A stretch of DNA of 64,000 nt from Pseudomonas sp. UFMG81 (GCF_015354575.1 NZ_JACAFQ010000011.1:102739-166738); one strand, 5' to 3'; shown: positions 10,112 to 20,002, counted from the first letter of the stretch. Made by a program: numbers and translations. Notes: a model not told the origin generated them from the sequence alone.

Positions 10112-10798
10112 ATGTCCACCCTAGCAGACAACATTGGCGCCATCGCCACCCGCATCGACAGCGCGGCCAGGGCCGCCGGACGCGACCCGGCCAGCATCCA
10201 CCTACTGGCGGTGAGCAAGACCAAGCCCGCCAGCGCCATCCGCGAGGCCTACGCCGCTGGCCTGCGTGACGTAGGCGAGAATTACCTTCAGGAAGCCCTG
10301 ACAAAACAACAGGCGCTTTCCGACCTGCCCTTGATCTGGCACTTCATCGGCCCCATCCAATCGAACAAGACCAAGGCCATCGCCGAGCATTTCGATTGGG
10401 TACATTCCGTGGACCGCCTGAAGATCGCCCAACGCCTCTCAGAGCAACGCCCGGCTGAGTTGCCGCCGCTGAACATCTGCTTGCAGGTGAACGTCAGCGG
10501 TGAAGACAGCAAGTCCGGTTGCGCACCCGCGGAGCTGCCCGCCCTGGCCCAGGCGGTAGCCGCCCTGCCAGGCCTGCGCCTGCGGGGCCTGATGGCGATC
10601 CCGGAACCGACCGAGGACCGTGCCGAACAGGAAGCCGCCTTCGCCACCCTGCGCCAGTTGCAGACGCAACTGGGCCTCGACCTGGACACCCTGTCGATGG
10701 GCATGAGCCATGACCTGGAGGCCGCCATCGCCCAAGGTGCGACCTGGGTGCGCATCGGCACCGCCTTGTTCGGTGCCCGCGACTACGGCCAGCCGTGA
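10112..10798 (+). CDS. yggS: PLP-binding YggS/PROSC-family homeostasis protein
   Basis: Non-catalytic fold-type III PLP carrier that buffers pyridoxal phosphate. 228 residues. The PLP Lys lies in LLAVSKTKPA (K36), followed by the family signature VGENYLQEAL. The motif WHFIGPIQSNKTK and the phosphate-binding GMSHDLEAAI with IGTALFGARD at the C-terminus are all present. It is the first gene of a run with proC and yggT; its stop overlaps the upstream extension of the proC frame. Confidence 0.95.
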   Translation: MSTLADNIGAIATRIDSAARAAGRDPASIHLLAVSKTKPASAIREAYAAGLRDVGENYLQEALTKQQALSDLPLIWHFIGPIQSNKTKAIAEHFDWVHSVDRLKIAQRLSEQRPAELPPLNICLQVNVSGEDSKSGCAPAELPALAQAVAALPGLRLRGLMAIPEPTEDRAEQEAAFATLRQLQTQLGLDLDTLSMGMSHDLEAAIAQGATWVRIGTALFGARDYGQP

Positions 10799-10836
10799 AA
10801 CCATGCTTAACTCACTCTTCCCCTCAAGGACCTGAC

Positions 10837-11655
10837 ATGAGCAAGACTCGTATTGCCTTTATCGGCGCCGGCAACATGGCCGCCAGCCTGATCGGCGGCC
10901 TGCGTGCCCAGGGCCTGGACGCCGCACAGATTCGCGCCAGCGACCCGGGTGCCGAGACCCGTGCGCGGATCCAGGCCGAACACGGCATCGAAGCCTTCGA
11001 AAGCAACGCCCAGGCCATCGATGGCGTGGACGTGATTGTGCTGGCGGTCAAACCGCAAGTCATGAAAGCGGTTTGCGAAACCCTCAAACCCAACCTGAAA
11101 GCAGGCCAGCTGGTGGTGTCCATCGCCGCCGGCATCACCTGCGCCAGCCTGCAAACCTGGCTGGGCGCAATCCCGGTGGTACGCTGCATGCCCAATACCC
11201 CGGCCTTGCTGCGCCAGGGCGTCAGCGGCCTGTATGCCACCCGGGAAGTCTCCACTGAACAGCGCCAGCAAGCCGAGCAACTGCTGTCCGCCGTGGGTAC
11301 CGCCCTGTGGCTGGAGCAAGAGCAACAACTGGATGCCGTCACCGCCGTCTCCGGCAGCGGCCCGGCGTACTTCTTCCTGCTGATCGAGGCCATGACCGCT
11401 GCGGGCGAAAAGCTCGGCCTGCCGCGTGAAACCGCCTCGCAACTCACCCTGCAAACCGCCTTGGGCGCCGCGCGCATGGCGGTGGCCAGCGATGTCGATG
11501 CCGCCGAACTGCGCCGCCGCGTCACCTCGCCGGCCGGCACCACCGAGGCGGCAATCAAGTCGTTCCAGGCCAGCGGTTTCGAAGCCATCGTCGAGCAGGC
11601 ACTGGAGGCCGCGGCGAAGCGATCCGCCGAGCTGGCCGAGCAACTGGGCAAATAA
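10837..11655 (+). CDS. proC: Pyrroline-5-carboxylate reductase
   Basis: Last step of proline synthesis, NAD(P)H-dependent reduction of P5C. 272 residues, the family length. The N-terminal Rossmann motif is RIAFIGAGNMAASLIGGL. The substrate-site segment includes AVSGSGPAYFFLLIEAM, and the C-terminal dimerisation helix begins with VTSPAGTTEAAI. The start MSKTRIAF has AAGGA 7 bases upstream; the longer frame from 10795 overlaps yggS. Cotranscribed with yggS and yggT. Confidence 0.97.
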   Translation: MSKTRIAFIGAGNMAASLIGGLRAQGLDAAQIRASDPGAETRARIQAEHGIEAFESNAQAIDGVDVIVLAVKPQVMKAVCETLKPNLKAGQLVVSIAAGITCASLQTWLGAIPVVRCMPNTPALLRQGVSGLYATREVSTEQRQQAEQLLSAVGTALWLEQEQQLDAVTAVSGSGPAYFFLLIEAMTAAGEKLGLPRETASQLTLQTALGAARMAVASDVDAAELRRRVTSPAGTTEAAIKSFQASGFEAIVEQALEAAAKRSAELAEQLGK

Positions 11656-11665
11656 GGAGCCATTG

Positions 11666-12256
11666 ATGAATGCACTGTCCGGCGCCGCGATCTTCGTGGT
11701 GCAAACCCTGGTCAGCCTGTACCTGGTGATCGTCCTGCTGCGCTTCGTGCTGCAACTGGTGAAGGCCGACTTCTACAACCCGCTGAGCCAGTTCGCCGTG
11801 CGCGCCACGCAACCCCTGCTCAAGCCACTGCGCCGGGTGATCCCCAGCATCGCCGGCCTCGACACCTCGTCGCTGCTGCTGTCGATCATCATCCAGGGGC
11901 TGCTGATGGCCTTCGTGCTGATGGTCACCTACGGCACGTTCGGCGACATCCTGCACCTGCTGATGTGGGCGATCATCGGTATCACCTCGCTGTTCCTGAA
12001 GATCTTCTGGGTGGCGATGATCGTCATGGTGATCGTCTCGTGGGTCGCCCCCAACAGCCACAACCCCGCCGCCGAACTGGCCTACCAGATCAGCGAGCCG
12101 GTGCTGGCGCCGTTCCGCCGCCTGGTGCCGAACCTCGGTGGCATGGACATTTCCCCCATCTTCGCCTTCATCGCCATCCAGGTGATCCAGTCGTTCCTGA
12201 TGCCGCAACTGGCCGCCTACGCCGGCATGCCACAAGAGCTGTGGCGGATGATCTGA
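11666..12256 (+). CDS. yggT: YggT-family integral membrane protein
   Basis: 196-residue inner-membrane protein with two YGGT repeats. Each has a helix pair followed by a conserved P-LKPLRRVIP or LAPFRRLVPN segment and a D(T/I)S motif (repeat 1 about 8-75, repeat 2 about 105-180). GGAG lies just ahead of the ATG, 10 bases after the proC stop. In other bacteria the family is linked to osmotic tolerance and cell-envelope organisation; no precise activity is known. A palindromic hairpin follows. Confidence 0.92.
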   Translation: MNALSGAAIFVVQTLVSLYLVIVLLRFVLQLVKADFYNPLSQFAVRATQPLLKPLRRVIPSIAGLDTSSLLLSIIIQGLLMAFVLMVTYGTFGDILHLLMWAIIGITSLFLKIFWVAMIVMVIVSWVAPNSHNPAAELAYQISEPVLAPFRRLVPNLGGMDISPIFAFIAIQVIQSFLMPQLAAYAGMPQELWRMI

Positions 12257-12267
12257 CCCACCTGCTG

Positions 12268-12297
12268 CCTGCGGCAAGCCATTGCTTGCCGCAGGGG
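12268..12297 (+). terminator. Hairpin after yggT
   Basis: CCTGCGGCAAGC...GCTTGCCGCAGG, 12-base perfect arms with a 4-base loop, directly after the yggT stop. No T run follows, so termination is uncertain. Confidence 0.5.
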
Positions 12298-12343
12298 GTA
12301 GCGCTCTTTAGACTTACGCCTCCGTCAAGCGTGAGCAGGGTCG

Positions 12344-13483
12344 ATGTCCACTGTCTTTCCCGAAGATTCCGTCGGTCTGGTAACACCGCAGATCGCCCGG
12401 TTCGATGAACCGCTGGCCCTGGCCTGTGGCCGCGCCCTGACCGCCTACGAGCTGGTCTACGAAACCTATGGCACGCTCAACGCCAGCGCCAGCAACGCGG
12501 TGCTGATCTGCCATGCCTTGTCCGGCCACCACCATGCCGCCGGCTACCACGCCGTCACCGACCGCAAGCCGGGCTGGTGGGACAGCTGCATCGGCCCCGG
12601 CAAGCCGATCGACACCAACCGCTTCTTCGTGGTCAGCCTGAACAACCTCGGCGGTTGCAACGGCAGCACCGGCCCCAGCAGCGTCAACCCGGCTACCGGC
12701 AAGCCCTACGGCGCCGACTTCCCGGTGCTGACGGTGGAAGACTGGGTGCACAGCCAGGCGCGCCTGGCCGATCGGCTGGGGGTCCAGACCTGGGCCGCCA
12801 TCGTCGGCGGCAGCCTGGGCGGCATGCAGGCGTTGCAGTGGACCATCACCTACCCGGACCGCGTGCGTCACTGCGTGGACATCGCTTCGGCCCCCAAGCT
12901 GTCGGCGCAGAACATCGCCTTCAACGAAGTGGCGCGCCAGGCGATCCTCACCGACCCCGAGTTCCACGGTGGCTCGTTCCAGGACCAGGGCGTGATCCCC
13001 AAGCGTGGGCTGATGCTGGCGCGCATGGTGGGGCATATCACCTACCTGTCCGACGACTCGATGGGCGAGAAATTCGGCCGCGAGCTCAAGAGTGACAAGC
13101 TCAACTACGACTTCCACAGCGTCGAGTTCCAGGTCGAGAGCTACCTGCGCTATCAAGGCGAGGAGTTCTCCGGGCGCTTCGACGCCAACACCTACCTGCT
13201 GATGACCAAGGCGCTGGACTACTACGACCCAGCGGCCGCGCACGGTGGCGACCTGGCGGCAACGCTGGCCCACGTCACGGCGGACTTCTGCATCATGTCG
13301 TTCACCACCGACTGGCGCTTCTCGCCGGCCCGTTCGCGGGAGATCGTCGACGCGCTGATGGCCGCGCGCAAGAACGTCTGCTACCTGGACATCGACTCGC
13401 CCTACGGCCATGACGCCTTCCTGATCCCCACGCCCCGCTACATCCAGGGCTTCGCCAACTACATGAACCGCATCGCCGTTTGA
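12344..13483 (+). CDS. metX: Homoserine O-acyltransferase MetX
   Basis: Activates homoserine for methionine synthesis. 379 residues, alpha/beta-hydrolase fold. The nucleophile Ser lies in [10 protein letters not shown] (S157), the catalytic His near residue 356 in SPYGHDAF, and the Asp in the CYLDIDS region. [14 protein letters not shown] is a family block. Although the fold is that of the acetyltransferase family, published work on Pseudomonas MetX assigns succinyl-CoA as donor; the sequence was not tested for that here. metW follows 7 bases later, giving the conserved metXW operon. Confidence 0.95.
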   Translation: MSTVFPEDSVGLVTPQIARFDEPLALACGRALTAYELVYETYGTLNASASNAVLICHALSGHHHAAGYHAVTDRKPGWWDSCIGPGKPIDTNRFFVVSLNNLGGCNGSTGPSSVNPATGKPYGADFPVLTVEDWVHSQARLADRLGVQTWAAIVGGSLGGMQALQWTITYPDRVRHCVDIASAPKLSAQNIAFNEVARQAILTDPEFHGGSFQDQGVIPKRGLMLARMVGHITYLSDDSMGEKFGRELKSDKLNYDFHSVEFQVESYLRYQGEEFSGRFDANTYLLMTKALDYYDPAAAHGGDLAATLAHVTADFCIMSFTTDWRFSPARSREIVDALMAARKNVCYLDIDSPYGHDAFLIPTPRYIQGFANYMNRIAV

Positions 13484-13490
13484 GGACCCC

Positions 13491-14111
13491 ATGAGAGCCG
13501 ACCTGGAAATCATCCAAGACTGGATCCCCGCCGGCAGCCGGGTACTCGACCTTGGCTGCGGCAACGGCGAATTGCTGGCCTCGCTGCGCGAGCGCAAGAA
13601 CGTCACCGGCTACGGCCTGGAGATCGACGCCGACAATATCGCCGAGTGCGTGGCCAAGGGCGTCAACGTGATCGAGCAGGACCTGGACAAGGGCCTGGGC
13701 AACTTCGCCAGCAACAGCTTCGACGTGGTGGTCATGACCCAGGCCCTGCAGGCCGTGGAATACCCCGACCGAATCCTCGACGAGATGCTGCGGGTGGGCC
13801 GCCAGTGCATCATCACCTTCCCCAACTTCGGCCACTGGCGTTGCCGCTGGTACCTGGCGACCAAAGGCCGCATGCCGGTTTCGGACTTCATGCCGTACAC
13901 CTGGTACAACACGCCGAACATCCACTTCTGCACCTTCGAGGACTTCGAGAACCTGTGCCATGAGCGCCACGCCAAGGTCCTCGACCGCCTGGCCGTCGAC
14001 CACCTGCACCGTAATGGGTTGGGCGGTCGGCTTTGGCCTAATCTTCTAGGTGAGATCGGTATCTATCGGGTCAGCAGCCCGGGCCTGCAGGAGCACCAGC
14101 TCGCGGTCTGA
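13491..14111 (+). CDS. metW: Methionine biosynthesis protein MetW
   Basis: 206-residue SAM-methyltransferase-fold protein always paired with MetX and required for efficient acylation of homoserine. Motif I is [16 protein letters not shown] (about 18-33). The later family block [20 protein letters not shown] is intact, followed by LPYTW-like [15 protein letters not shown]. The ATG is 7 bases after the metX stop with GAGGACCCC ahead. Own methyltransferase activity is not established. Confidence 0.95.
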   Translation: MRADLEIIQDWIPAGSRVLDLGCGNGELLASLRERKNVTGYGLEIDADNIAECVAKGVNVIEQDLDKGLGNFASNSFDVVVMTQALQAVEYPDRILDEMLRVGRQCIITFPNFGHWRCRWYLATKGRMPVSDFMPYTWYNTPNIHFCTFEDFENLCHERHAKVLDRLAVDHLHRNGLGGRLWPNLLGEIGIYRVSSPGLQEHQLAV

Positions 14112-14135
14112 CCTCGCCAACGGAGGAATGGGATC

Positions 14136-14570
14136 ATGCGTCGACTTGCACTGTTTCTGATCAGCCTGTGCCTGGCCCTGCCAGTGCTGGCTGCCGATGC
14201 CGCCAGGCCCGAACGCAAAGAAGTGTTCGGCGACGTGACGGTCCACTACAGCGCCTTCACCTCGAGCATGCTGCAACCCGACATCGCCGCGGCCACCGGC
14301 CTGACCCGCAGCAAGAACCAGGGCGTGCTCAACATCGCCGTGCTCAAGGCCGGCAAGCCTGCGATGGCGGTGGTCAGCGGGACCGTGAAAGACCTTACCG
14401 GACGCAGCAACCCACTGTCGTTCAAGCAGATAACCGACCAGGGCGCGGTGTACTACATCGCCCAGTTCAAGATCGACCAGCCCGAGACGCTGACCTTCGA
14501 CCTCAATGTCGAGAGCGGCGGCGTCAGCCATCCACTGAGCTTCAACCAGGAAGTGTTCCCAGGCGAATGA
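14136..14570 (+). CDS. DUF4426 periplasmic protein
   Basis: 144-residue exported protein. The signal peptide is [20 protein letters not shown] (cleavage about 20). The mature part contains [16 protein letters not shown] and QGVLNIAVL, typical of DUF4426, a beta-rich family found between metW and rdgB in pseudomonads. Function is unknown. GGAGGAATGGG precedes the start. Its stop overlaps the ATG of rdgB, so it belongs to the metX-hemW transcription unit. Confidence 0.85.
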   Translation: MRRLALFLISLCLALPVLAADAARPERKEVFGDVTVHYSAFTSSMLQPDIAAATGLTRSKNQGVLNIAVLKAGKPAMAVVSGTVKDLTGRSNPLSFKQITDQGAVYYIAQFKIDQPETLTFDLNVESGGVSHPLSFNQEVFPGE

Positions 14571-15163
14571 TGAATTTCCAGCAACTCGTATTGGCCAGCC
14601 ACAACGCCGGCAAACTCAAGGAACTGCAGGCCATGCTCGGCGAATCCGTGCAGCTGCGTTCGATCGGCGAATTCAGCCAGGTGGAGCCGGAAGAAACCGG
14701 CCTGTCGTTCGTCGAGAACGCCATCCTCAAGGCGCGCAACGCCGCACGCATCTCCGGCCTACCGGCGCTGGCCGACGACTCTGGCCTGGCGGTGGACTTC
14801 CTCGGCGGCGCGCCGGGCATCTACTCGGCGCGCTACGCCGACGGCAAGGGCGATGCGGCGAACAACGCCAAGTTGCTCGAGGCGCTGAAGGATGTGCCTG
14901 AAGGCGAGCGTGGCGCGCAATTCGTCTGCGTGCTGGCGCTGGTGCGCCACGCCGACGACCCGCTGCCGATCCTCTGCGAAGGCCTGTGGCACGGCAAGAT
15001 CCTGTTCGAGGCCAGCGGCGAGCATGGCTTTGGCTACGACCCGCTGTTCTGGGTGCCCGAGCGCAACTGCTCCAGCGCCGACCTGGCCCCCGTTGACAAG
15101 AACCAGCTCAGCCACCGCGCCCGCGCCATGGCCCTGCTGCGTCAGCGTCTGGGCCTGGCATGA
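14570..15163 (+). CDS. rdgB: dITP/XTP pyrophosphatase (house-cleaning NTPase)
   Basis: Hydrolyses non-canonical purine triphosphates (dITP, XTP) to monophosphates. 197 residues. The nucleotide-binding start is [13 protein letters not shown], the metal site [15 protein letters not shown], then [11 protein letters not shown] and the C-terminal [10 protein letters not shown] and LSHRARAM motifs, all intact. Two tandem ATGs (14567 and 14570) overlap the preceding stop, so translation is coupled. hemW overlaps its end by 4 bases. Confidence 0.97.
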   Translation: MNFQQLVLASHNAGKLKELQAMLGESVQLRSIGEFSQVEPEETGLSFVENAILKARNAARISGLPALADDSGLAVDFLGGAPGIYSARYADGKGDAANNAKLLEALKDVPEGERGAQFVCVLALVRHADDPLPILCEGLWHGKILFEASGEHGFGYDPLFWVPERNCSSADLAPVDKNQLSHRARAMALLRQRLGLA

Positions 15164-16338
15164 GCGAAATGCTGTTGGTACAACCGGCGGGCCTGGTACT
15201 CCCCGAGCTCCCGCCGCTGTCGCTGTACATCCATATCCCCTGGTGCGTGCGCAAATGTCCTTATTGCGACTTCAACTCGCACCAGGCCGGGCCCACGCTG
15301 CCCGAAGACGAATACATCGACGCCCTGCTGGCCGACCTCGATCAGGAACTGCCTGCCGTGCAGGGCCGGTCGATCAGCACCATCTTCTTCGGCGGTGGCA
15401 CCCCAAGCCTGTTCAGCGCCAATGCGCTGGGCCGCCTGCTGCGCGGCGTCGAGCAACGCATCCCGTTCGCCGCGGACATCGAGATCACCCTGGAAGCCAA
15501 CCCGGGCACGTTCGAGCAGGAAAAATTCAAGGCCTACCGGCAAACCGGCATCAACCGCCTGTCCATCGGCGTGCAGAGCTTCCAGCCTGCCAAGCTCGAA
15601 AAGCTCGGGCGCATCCACAACGGTGACGAAGCGGTGCGCGCGGCCGACATGGCGCGTGCGGCGGGCTTCGACAACTTCAACATGGACCTGATGCACGGCT
15701 TGCCGGACCAGTCGCTCGACGACGCCCTGGGCGATCTGCGCCAGGCCATCGCACTGGCACCGACGCACCTGTCCTGGTATCAGCTGACGGTGGAACCCAA
15801 CACCGTGTTCTGGAACCAGCCGCCGGAGCTGCCCGAGGACGACATCCTCTGGGATATCCAGGAGGCCGGCCAGGCACTGATGGCCGAACATGGGTACAAG
15901 CAGTACGAAGTCTCGGCCTACGCCCAGGCAGGCCGCGCCGCACGGCACAACCTCAATTACTGGCGCTTTGGCGACTTCATCGGTATTGGTGCCGGTGCCC
16001 ACGGCAAGCTGTCGTTCCCCGACGGGCGCATCCTGCGTACCTGGAAGACCCGCCTGCCCAAGGACTACCTGAACCCGGCCAAGCCGTTCAAGGCTGGCGA
16101 AAAGCTGCTGCCGGCCGATGAACTGCCGTTCGAGTTCCTGATGAACGTCCTGCGCCTGACCGACGGCGTCGAAGCCGAACTGTTCAGCCAACGCACCGGC
16201 CTGCCGCTGGCGCAACTCGCCGAAGCCCGTCGCGAGGCCGAACGAAAGGGCCTTTTGCAGGTCGAACCGGATCGACTGGCAGCCACCCCGCGCGGCCAAC
16301 TGTTCCTCAACGACCTGCTGCAGTACTTCTTGAATTAA
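15160..16338 (+). CDS. hemW: Radical SAM haem chaperone HemW
   Basis: 392-residue radical SAM protein of the HemW/HemN-like family, which binds haem and inserts it into client enzymes. It is not the oxygen-independent coproporphyrinogen oxidase. The 4Fe-4S motif is CVRKCPYC (C29, C33, C36), followed by the extra Cys-free DFNSHQ typical of Hem[10 protein letters not shown] and LSIGVQSFQ follow, and the HemN_C domain occupies the last 70 residues. ATGA overlap with rdgB. Confidence 0.95.
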   Translation: MSEMLLVQPAGLVLPELPPLSLYIHIPWCVRKCPYCDFNSHQAGPTLPEDEYIDALLADLDQELPAVQGRSISTIFFGGGTPSLFSANALGRLLRGVEQRIPFAADIEITLEANPGTFEQEKFKAYRQTGINRLSIGVQSFQPAKLEKLGRIHNGDEAVRAADMARAAGFDNFNMDLMHGLPDQSLDDALGDLRQAIALAPTHLSWYQLTVEPNTVFWNQPPELPEDDILWDIQEAGQALMAEHGYKQYEVSAYAQAGRAARHNLNYWRFGDFIGIGAGAHGKLSFPDGRILRTWKTRLPKDYLNPAKPFKAGEKLLPADELPFEFLMNVLRLTDGVEAELFSQRTGLPLAQLAEARREAERKGLLQVEPDRLAATPRGQLFLNDLLQYFLN

Positions 16339-16347
16339 GGATGACCC

Positions 16348-16674
16348 ATGGACCTGGTACTGGACCTGCTCTCGACCGTTTCCCGCTGGAGCCGCAGCAA
16401 CCTGTCGGAAATCTCGCTGGCCCTGGTGGGCTGCTTGCTGGTGCTGTTCGGCACCGATATCAAGGGCTGGGTGGAGGGGCGCCTCGGCGGCCTGGCCGGC
16501 GCCCTGCGCGTGCCGTTCATGGCGCTGCTGGTGATGATCGGCAGTGGTGCAGCGCTGATCTATGCCACGCCGTGGGTGGTGAAGGGGTTGGGGCAGTTCA
16601 ACAACTATGCGCTGGCCCCGGTGCTGCTGGTGGTGCTGGTGCTCATCGGGGTGGTGGCTGATCGGCGGGGGTGA
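16348..16674 (+). CDS. DUF3392 small membrane protein
   Basis: 108-residue protein with three predicted helices: ISLALVGCLLVLFG, RVPFMALLVMIGSGAALIY and LAPVLLVVLVLIGVV. It is a member of the DUF3392 family, which accompanies hemW in pseudomonads. AAGGATG precedes the ATG. It is the last gene of the metX operon. No function is known. Confidence 0.82.
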   Translation: MDLVLDLLSTVSRWSRSNLSEISLALVGCLLVLFGTDIKGWVEGRLGGLAGALRVPFMALLVMIGSGAALIYATPWVVKGLGQFNNYALAPVLLVVLVLIGVVADRRG

Positions 16675-16707
16675 TGTTGGGCGTCAGCCCGCAGAACGCT
16701 TGTGAGG

Positions 16708-16746
16708 CAGTATCGGCCCCTTCGCCGGCAAGCCGGCTCCTACGCA
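16708..16746. repeat. REP sequence (GCCGGCAAGCCGGC class)
   Basis: CCTTCGCCGGCAAGCCGGCTCCTAC, a single P. putida-type REP with an internal palindrome, just after the DUF3392 gene. Confidence 0.8.
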
Positions 16747-16756
16747 GGTACCTGCT

Positions 16757-16788
16757 AAAAGGCCACCCTGGCAAGCCAGGGTGGCCCC
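16757..16788 (-). terminator. Intrinsic terminator of the decayed minus-strand gene
   Basis: On the minus strand GGGCCACCCTGG-CTT-GCCAGGGTGGCC is followed by TTTT. It sits 26 bases past the stop of the pseudogene at 16814 and would also stop plus-strand transcripts. Confidence 0.75.
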
Positions 16789-16813
16789 TCACTCGACTAT
16801 GCCTTAGCGGGCA

Positions 16814-17283
16814 TCATCGAAGTGATCGCGCAGGAAATCCCTTGCAGTCCTGAAAACGATCAGGATCCGGACGAGCTTCCAGACACGGCTCAGCGTATTC
16901 AGCAAACGCTTCATATGCCTTGGCCTCCGTGTTGGCTGGGCCAATCTTCCAGTGCCTAACCGGCGCTTCGGCACCTTCGGAGATCATGTGGTTGGCTCCA
17001 GTGAAGTGGCCAGGTTGATGGCCCTTCGATGAACATCACCGGCGCGGGTCGTAGGCCGCGTCGAAGGGGCCGAGAAACCATTGGTATTCCCAGCCCCCCA
17101 CTGGATAAATCACATGGGAGCCCAGCGAGCTTACGTGAGCCGATACCTCATGGCTGTTTCCAGTGTTGTCACACGTAATGCCGGATATTTCCTTGATTGA
17201 CGGGTTTTGCGGGCAGACCTAAGATCCAGCTGTGGTTGTCTCCAGTGAAACCCGCAGGCCAAGGATTCGTAACCCGAAGCCCG
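16814..17283 (-). pseudogene. Degraded ORF, C-terminal part of an unidentified protein
   Basis: Reading the minus strand, a protein-like stretch VTNPWPAGFTGDNHSWILG (about 17270-17214) shifts frame near the C/A-rich run at 17198-17212. It continues as CPQNPSIKEISGITCDN...GGWEYQWFLGPFDAAYDPRR, meets a TGA at 17036-17038, and resumes in the same frame as GHQPGHFTGANHMISEGAE...FQDCKGFPARSLR, ending at TGA 16814-16816. The last part alone (ATG 16987) would be a 57-residue ORF. The pattern of one frameshift and one in-frame stop, with a proper terminator behind it, indicates a dead gene. The parent family was not recognised. Composition is less GC-rich than the neighbours. Confidence 0.6.
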
Positions 17284-17286
17284 CAC

Positions 17287-17320
17287 AAAAAAACCGCCCT
17301 TCGCAAGGCGGTTTTTTTGT
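17287..17320 (-). terminator. Intrinsic terminator after the 264-residue hypothetical gene
   Basis: AAAAAAACCGCCCTTCGC.../...GGCGGTTTTTTT, a hairpin with A and T flanks 25 bases past the stop at 17345. Confidence 0.85.
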
Positions 17321-17344
17321 CTGAAGCCGTATCGAACGCCACGA

Positions 17345-18139
17345 TCAGGATCGTTCGCGCGTCGGCTCCGGCGCCAGCCTTTTCCTCCAGTTAGCCGCCC
17401 TTTCGCAGCCCAAGGCTTGCGACTGACGCAGCAGCGCCAAGCGCTCGGAGGGTTCCAAATCAGGCTGCATGGCCAAGAGATAGAGCCCCTCGGCCTTGAA
17501 CAGGTCGTATGTCAGTGAACGCCCGGACGCCTCCAAGGCCTCGGCGAACCAGCGGGGGCCTCCTGGCAGTTTGACGGTAAAGGCGTTTGCCGGCGTTGAA
17601 CAAACACTTTCACGCAGAACCTGCGGATAAAGCGACTGGAAGGGATCGTCACGCTGCACCGCACGCCTGAGCGCCTGGAACTGCTCGGCCTGTTCCGCCG
17701 TGTACTCAAAGACGTTGCCGGCGGGCCTGCACCGGTAATAGTAAGCAACCGCCGCTGCCAGGAATCCTTGATCCACCGCCTGATGCAAGCGAGCACAGGG
17801 CGCTGGCTGCGGCGCGTCGTCGTGCTCCCTACCAAGGGGATGGAGACCCGACTGCCAGAACAGCGCCAGCACCTCGCCCGCATCAGCCGCCTGCTCGATG
17901 TGAGTATGCGCCTGGGCGATTGAAACGCTCATCGCCGCGAGCCGCATAACGTCGTCGGCCTCCCCTCTTGCTTCGAGTGCGGCAAGCTCCCTGAGCTGCT
18001 CATTGGCCTGTCGCATCAGCGCCTGGGCATGCACCAGGTGCTGCTGGGAAGAGATTGGGGGCACACTCGACAGGGCGGCCATCCCAAGGCAAGCAACAAG
18101 CACGAGCCCGGCCAGCAACAACAGAACACGAGGTTTCAG
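17345..18139 (-). CDS. Hypothetical lipoprotein-like or anchored protein, probable CTG start
   Basis: 264 residues if begun at CTG 18139, giving LKPRVLLLLAGLVLVACLGMA. This signal has an LVAC lipobox, and AAAGGA lies 7 bases upstream of the CTG. The nearest other starts (TTG 18124 and 18121) remove the positive charges and lack a ribosome site. The rest is helical, with an HAQALMRQANEQLRELAALEARGE coil at about 35-65 and cysteines at CARLHQA, YYRCRPAG, SVCSTP and LGCERAANW. No known domain was recognised; the C-terminal LALLRQSQALGCERA recalls tetratricopeptide/Sel1-like helices but is not diagnostic. Own terminator; upstream neighbour is trmB. Confidence 0.55.
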   Translation of the reverse strand: MKPRVLLLLAGLVLVACLGMAALSSVPPISSQQHLVHAQALMRQANEQLRELAALEARGEADDVMRLAAMSVSIAQAHTHIEQAADAGEVLALFWQSGLHPLGREHDDAPQPAPCARLHQAVDQGFLAAAVAYYYRCRPAGNVFEYTAEQAEQFQALRRAVQRDDPFQSLYPQVLRESVCSTPANAFTVKLPGGPRWFAEALEASGRSLTYDLFKAEGLYLLAMQPDLEPSERLALLRQSQALGCERAANWRKRLAPEPTRERS

Positions 18140-18203
18140 AGCGCAGTCCTTTACGCATGGGAGGGGTGCCAGAGGCGCAACAGCACCTCTGGCATGGGGA
18201 GGG

Positions 18204-18926
18204 TCAAGCCAGTTTTTCGAACTTCAGGTCCCACACACCATGGCCAAGCCGTTCACCACGACGCTCGAACTTGGTGATCGGGCGTTCTTCCGGGCGCGGC
18301 ACGTAGGCGCCATCGGCCGCCTGGTTGCGATAGCCCGGCGCTGCGCTCATCACTTCCAGCATGTATTCGGCATAGGGTTCCCAGTCGGTCGCCATGTGGA
18401 ACACGCCACCGGGCTTCAACTTGCGACGCACCAGTTCGGCGAACTCCAGCTGGACGATGCGGCGCTTGTGGTGACGCGCCTTGTGCCAGGGGTCGGGGAA
18501 GAACAGCATCAGGCGGTCGAGGCTGTTGTCGGCCACGCAGCGGTTGAGCACTTCGATGGCGTCGCAGTCGTACACCCGCAGGTTCTTCAGCCCCTGCGTG
18601 AGCACGCCGTTGAGCAACGCACCGACACCCGGGCGGTGCACTTCGACACCGATGAAGTCCAGCTCAGGCGAGGCCGCGGCCATTTCCAGCAGCGAGTGGC
18701 CCATGCCGAAGCCGATCTCCAGGGTGCGCGGCGCCGAGCGGCCGAACACCTGGTCGTAATCCACCGGGCTGTCGACCAGCGGCAGGATGAACAGCGGGCC
18801 GCCTTGTTCCAGGCCACGCTGCTGGCCTTCGGTCATGCGCCCGGCGCGCATCACGAAGCTCTTGATGCGGCGGTGCGGGCGCTCTTCGCCTTCGGCGGGG
18901 GTCGGCGTTTCTTGCGATTCAGTCAT
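18204..18926 (-). CDS. trmB: tRNA (guanine-N7-)-methyltransferase
   Basis: SAM-dependent m7G46 methylation of tRNA. 240 residues. Motif I is [15 protein letters not shown], and the acidic loop [14 protein letters not shown] and YDCDAIEVL follow. The signature [21 protein letters not shown] is diagnostic of TrmB. The C-terminus [17 protein letters not shown] and [12 protein letters not shown] is intact. Last gene of the thiS-thiG-trmB minus-strand unit, 9 bases after thiG. Confidence 0.96.
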   Translation of the reverse strand: MTESQETPTPAEGEERPHRRIKSFVMRAGRMTEGQQRGLEQGGPLFILPLVDSPVDYDQVFGRSAPRTLEIGFGMGHSLLEMAAASPELDFIGVEVHRPGVGALLNGVLTQGLKNLRVYDCDAIEVLNRCVADNSLDRLMLFFPDPWHKARHHKRRIVQLEFAELVRRKLKPGGVFHMATDWEPYAEYMLEVMSAAPGYRNQAADGAYVPRPEERPITKFERRGERLGHGVWDLKFEKLA

Positions 18927-18935
18927 CGGGGGCTC

Positions 18936-19748
18936 TTACTTGATCAGACCTTCCAGCGGCGAGGACGCGCTGGCATAGAGTTTTTTCGGCATGCGCCCGG
19001 CGAGGTATGCCATGCGGCCAGCGAGAATGGCGTGCTTCATGGCCTCGGCCATGACGATCGGCTGCTGGGCATGGGCGATGGCCGAGTTCATCAGCACTGC
19101 CTCGCAGCCCATTTCCATGGCGATGGTGGCGTCGGAGGCGGTACCCACACCGGCATCGACCAACACCGGGACCTTGGATTCTTCCAGGATGATCTGCAGG
19201 TTGTACGGGTTGCAGATGCCCAGGCCGGTGCCGATCAGGCCGGCCAGCGGCATCACCGCGATGCAGCCGGCTTCAGCCAGCTGGCGGGCGATGATCGGGT
19301 CGTCGCTGGTGTAGACCATCACGTCGAAACCTTCCTTGACCAGCACTTCGGCGGCCTTGAGGGTTTCGATCACGTTGGGGAACAGGGTTTTCTGGTCGGC
19401 CAGCACTTCCAGCTTCACCAGCGTGCGGGTTTCGTGGGACTTGCGACCATCGAGCAGCTCGCGGGCCAAGCGGCAGGTGCGCACCGCCTCGACGGCGTCG
19501 TAGCAACCGGCGGTATTCGGCAGGATGGTGTAGTGGTCCGGCGACAGCACGTCGAGCAGGTTCGGCTCGCCTGCATTCTGGCCCAGGTTGGTACGGCGCA
19601 CGGCCACGGTGACGATCTCGGCACCCGAGGCCTCGGTGGCCAGGCGGGTTTCTTCCATGTCACGGTACTTGCCGGTGCCGACCAGCAGGCGCGACTGGAA
19701 AGTGCGCCCGGCCAGAATGAAAGGCTTGTCGCTACGAACGTTGCTCAT
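18936..19748 (-). CDS. thiG: Thiazole synthase
   Basis: Condenses DXP, dehydroglycine and ThiS-thiocarboxylate into the thiazole phosphate of thiamine. 270 residues, TIM-barrel. The Schiff-base Lys is in [13 protein letters not shown]. The phosphate-binding loops [15 protein letters not shown] and [13 protein letters not shown] and the C-terminal [12 protein letters not shown] match the family. It lies 50 bases downstream of thiS, as usual, and upstream of trmB. Confidence 0.97.
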   Translation of the reverse strand: MSNVRSDKPFILAGRTFQSRLLVGTGKYRDMEETRLATEASGAEIVTVAVRRTNLGQNAGEPNLLDVLSPDHYTILPNTAGCYDAVEAVRTCRLARELLDGRKSHETRTLVKLEVLADQKTLFPNVIETLKAAEVLVKEGFDVMVYTSDDPIIARQLAEAGCIAVMPLAGLIGTGLGICNPYNLQIILEESKVPVLVDAGVGTASDATIAMEMGCEAVLMNSAIAHAQQPIVMAEAMKHAILAGRMAYLAGRMPKKLYASASSPLEGLIK

Positions 19749-19801
19749 CGTTGTTCCTCTGGAAAGGTTGCGGGACTTGCAGGTGAAGCATCGAATAGCG
19801 T

Positions 19802-20002
19802 CTAGCCGCCACCGATGGCGTGAACGACCTCAACCTGGTCGCCGTCATTGAGCAGCGTGCTCTCGTGCTGACTGCGCGGCACGATGTCCAGGTTCAGTTC
19901 CACCGCCACCCGGCGACCGGCCAGCTCCAGCCGACCCAACAGGGCCGCGACGCTCTCGCCTGCGGGCAGTTCGTAAGGTTCACCGTTCAATTGAATGCGC
20001 AT
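19802..20002 (-). CDS. thiS: Sulfur carrier protein ThiS
   Basis: 66-residue beta-grasp protein. The C-terminal Gly-Gly (AIGGG end) is adenylated and thiocarboxylated to donate sulfur to ThiG. The start [17 protein letters not shown] was preferred over a GTG/ATG extension five codons longer because it matches family N-termini. First gene of thiS-thiG-trmB. No TPP riboswitch was seen in the short leader shared with the DUF423 gene region. Confidence 0.92.
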   Translation of the reverse strand: MRIQLNGEPYELPAGESVAALLGRLELAGRRVAVELNLDIVPRSQHESTLLNDGDQVEVVHAIGGG

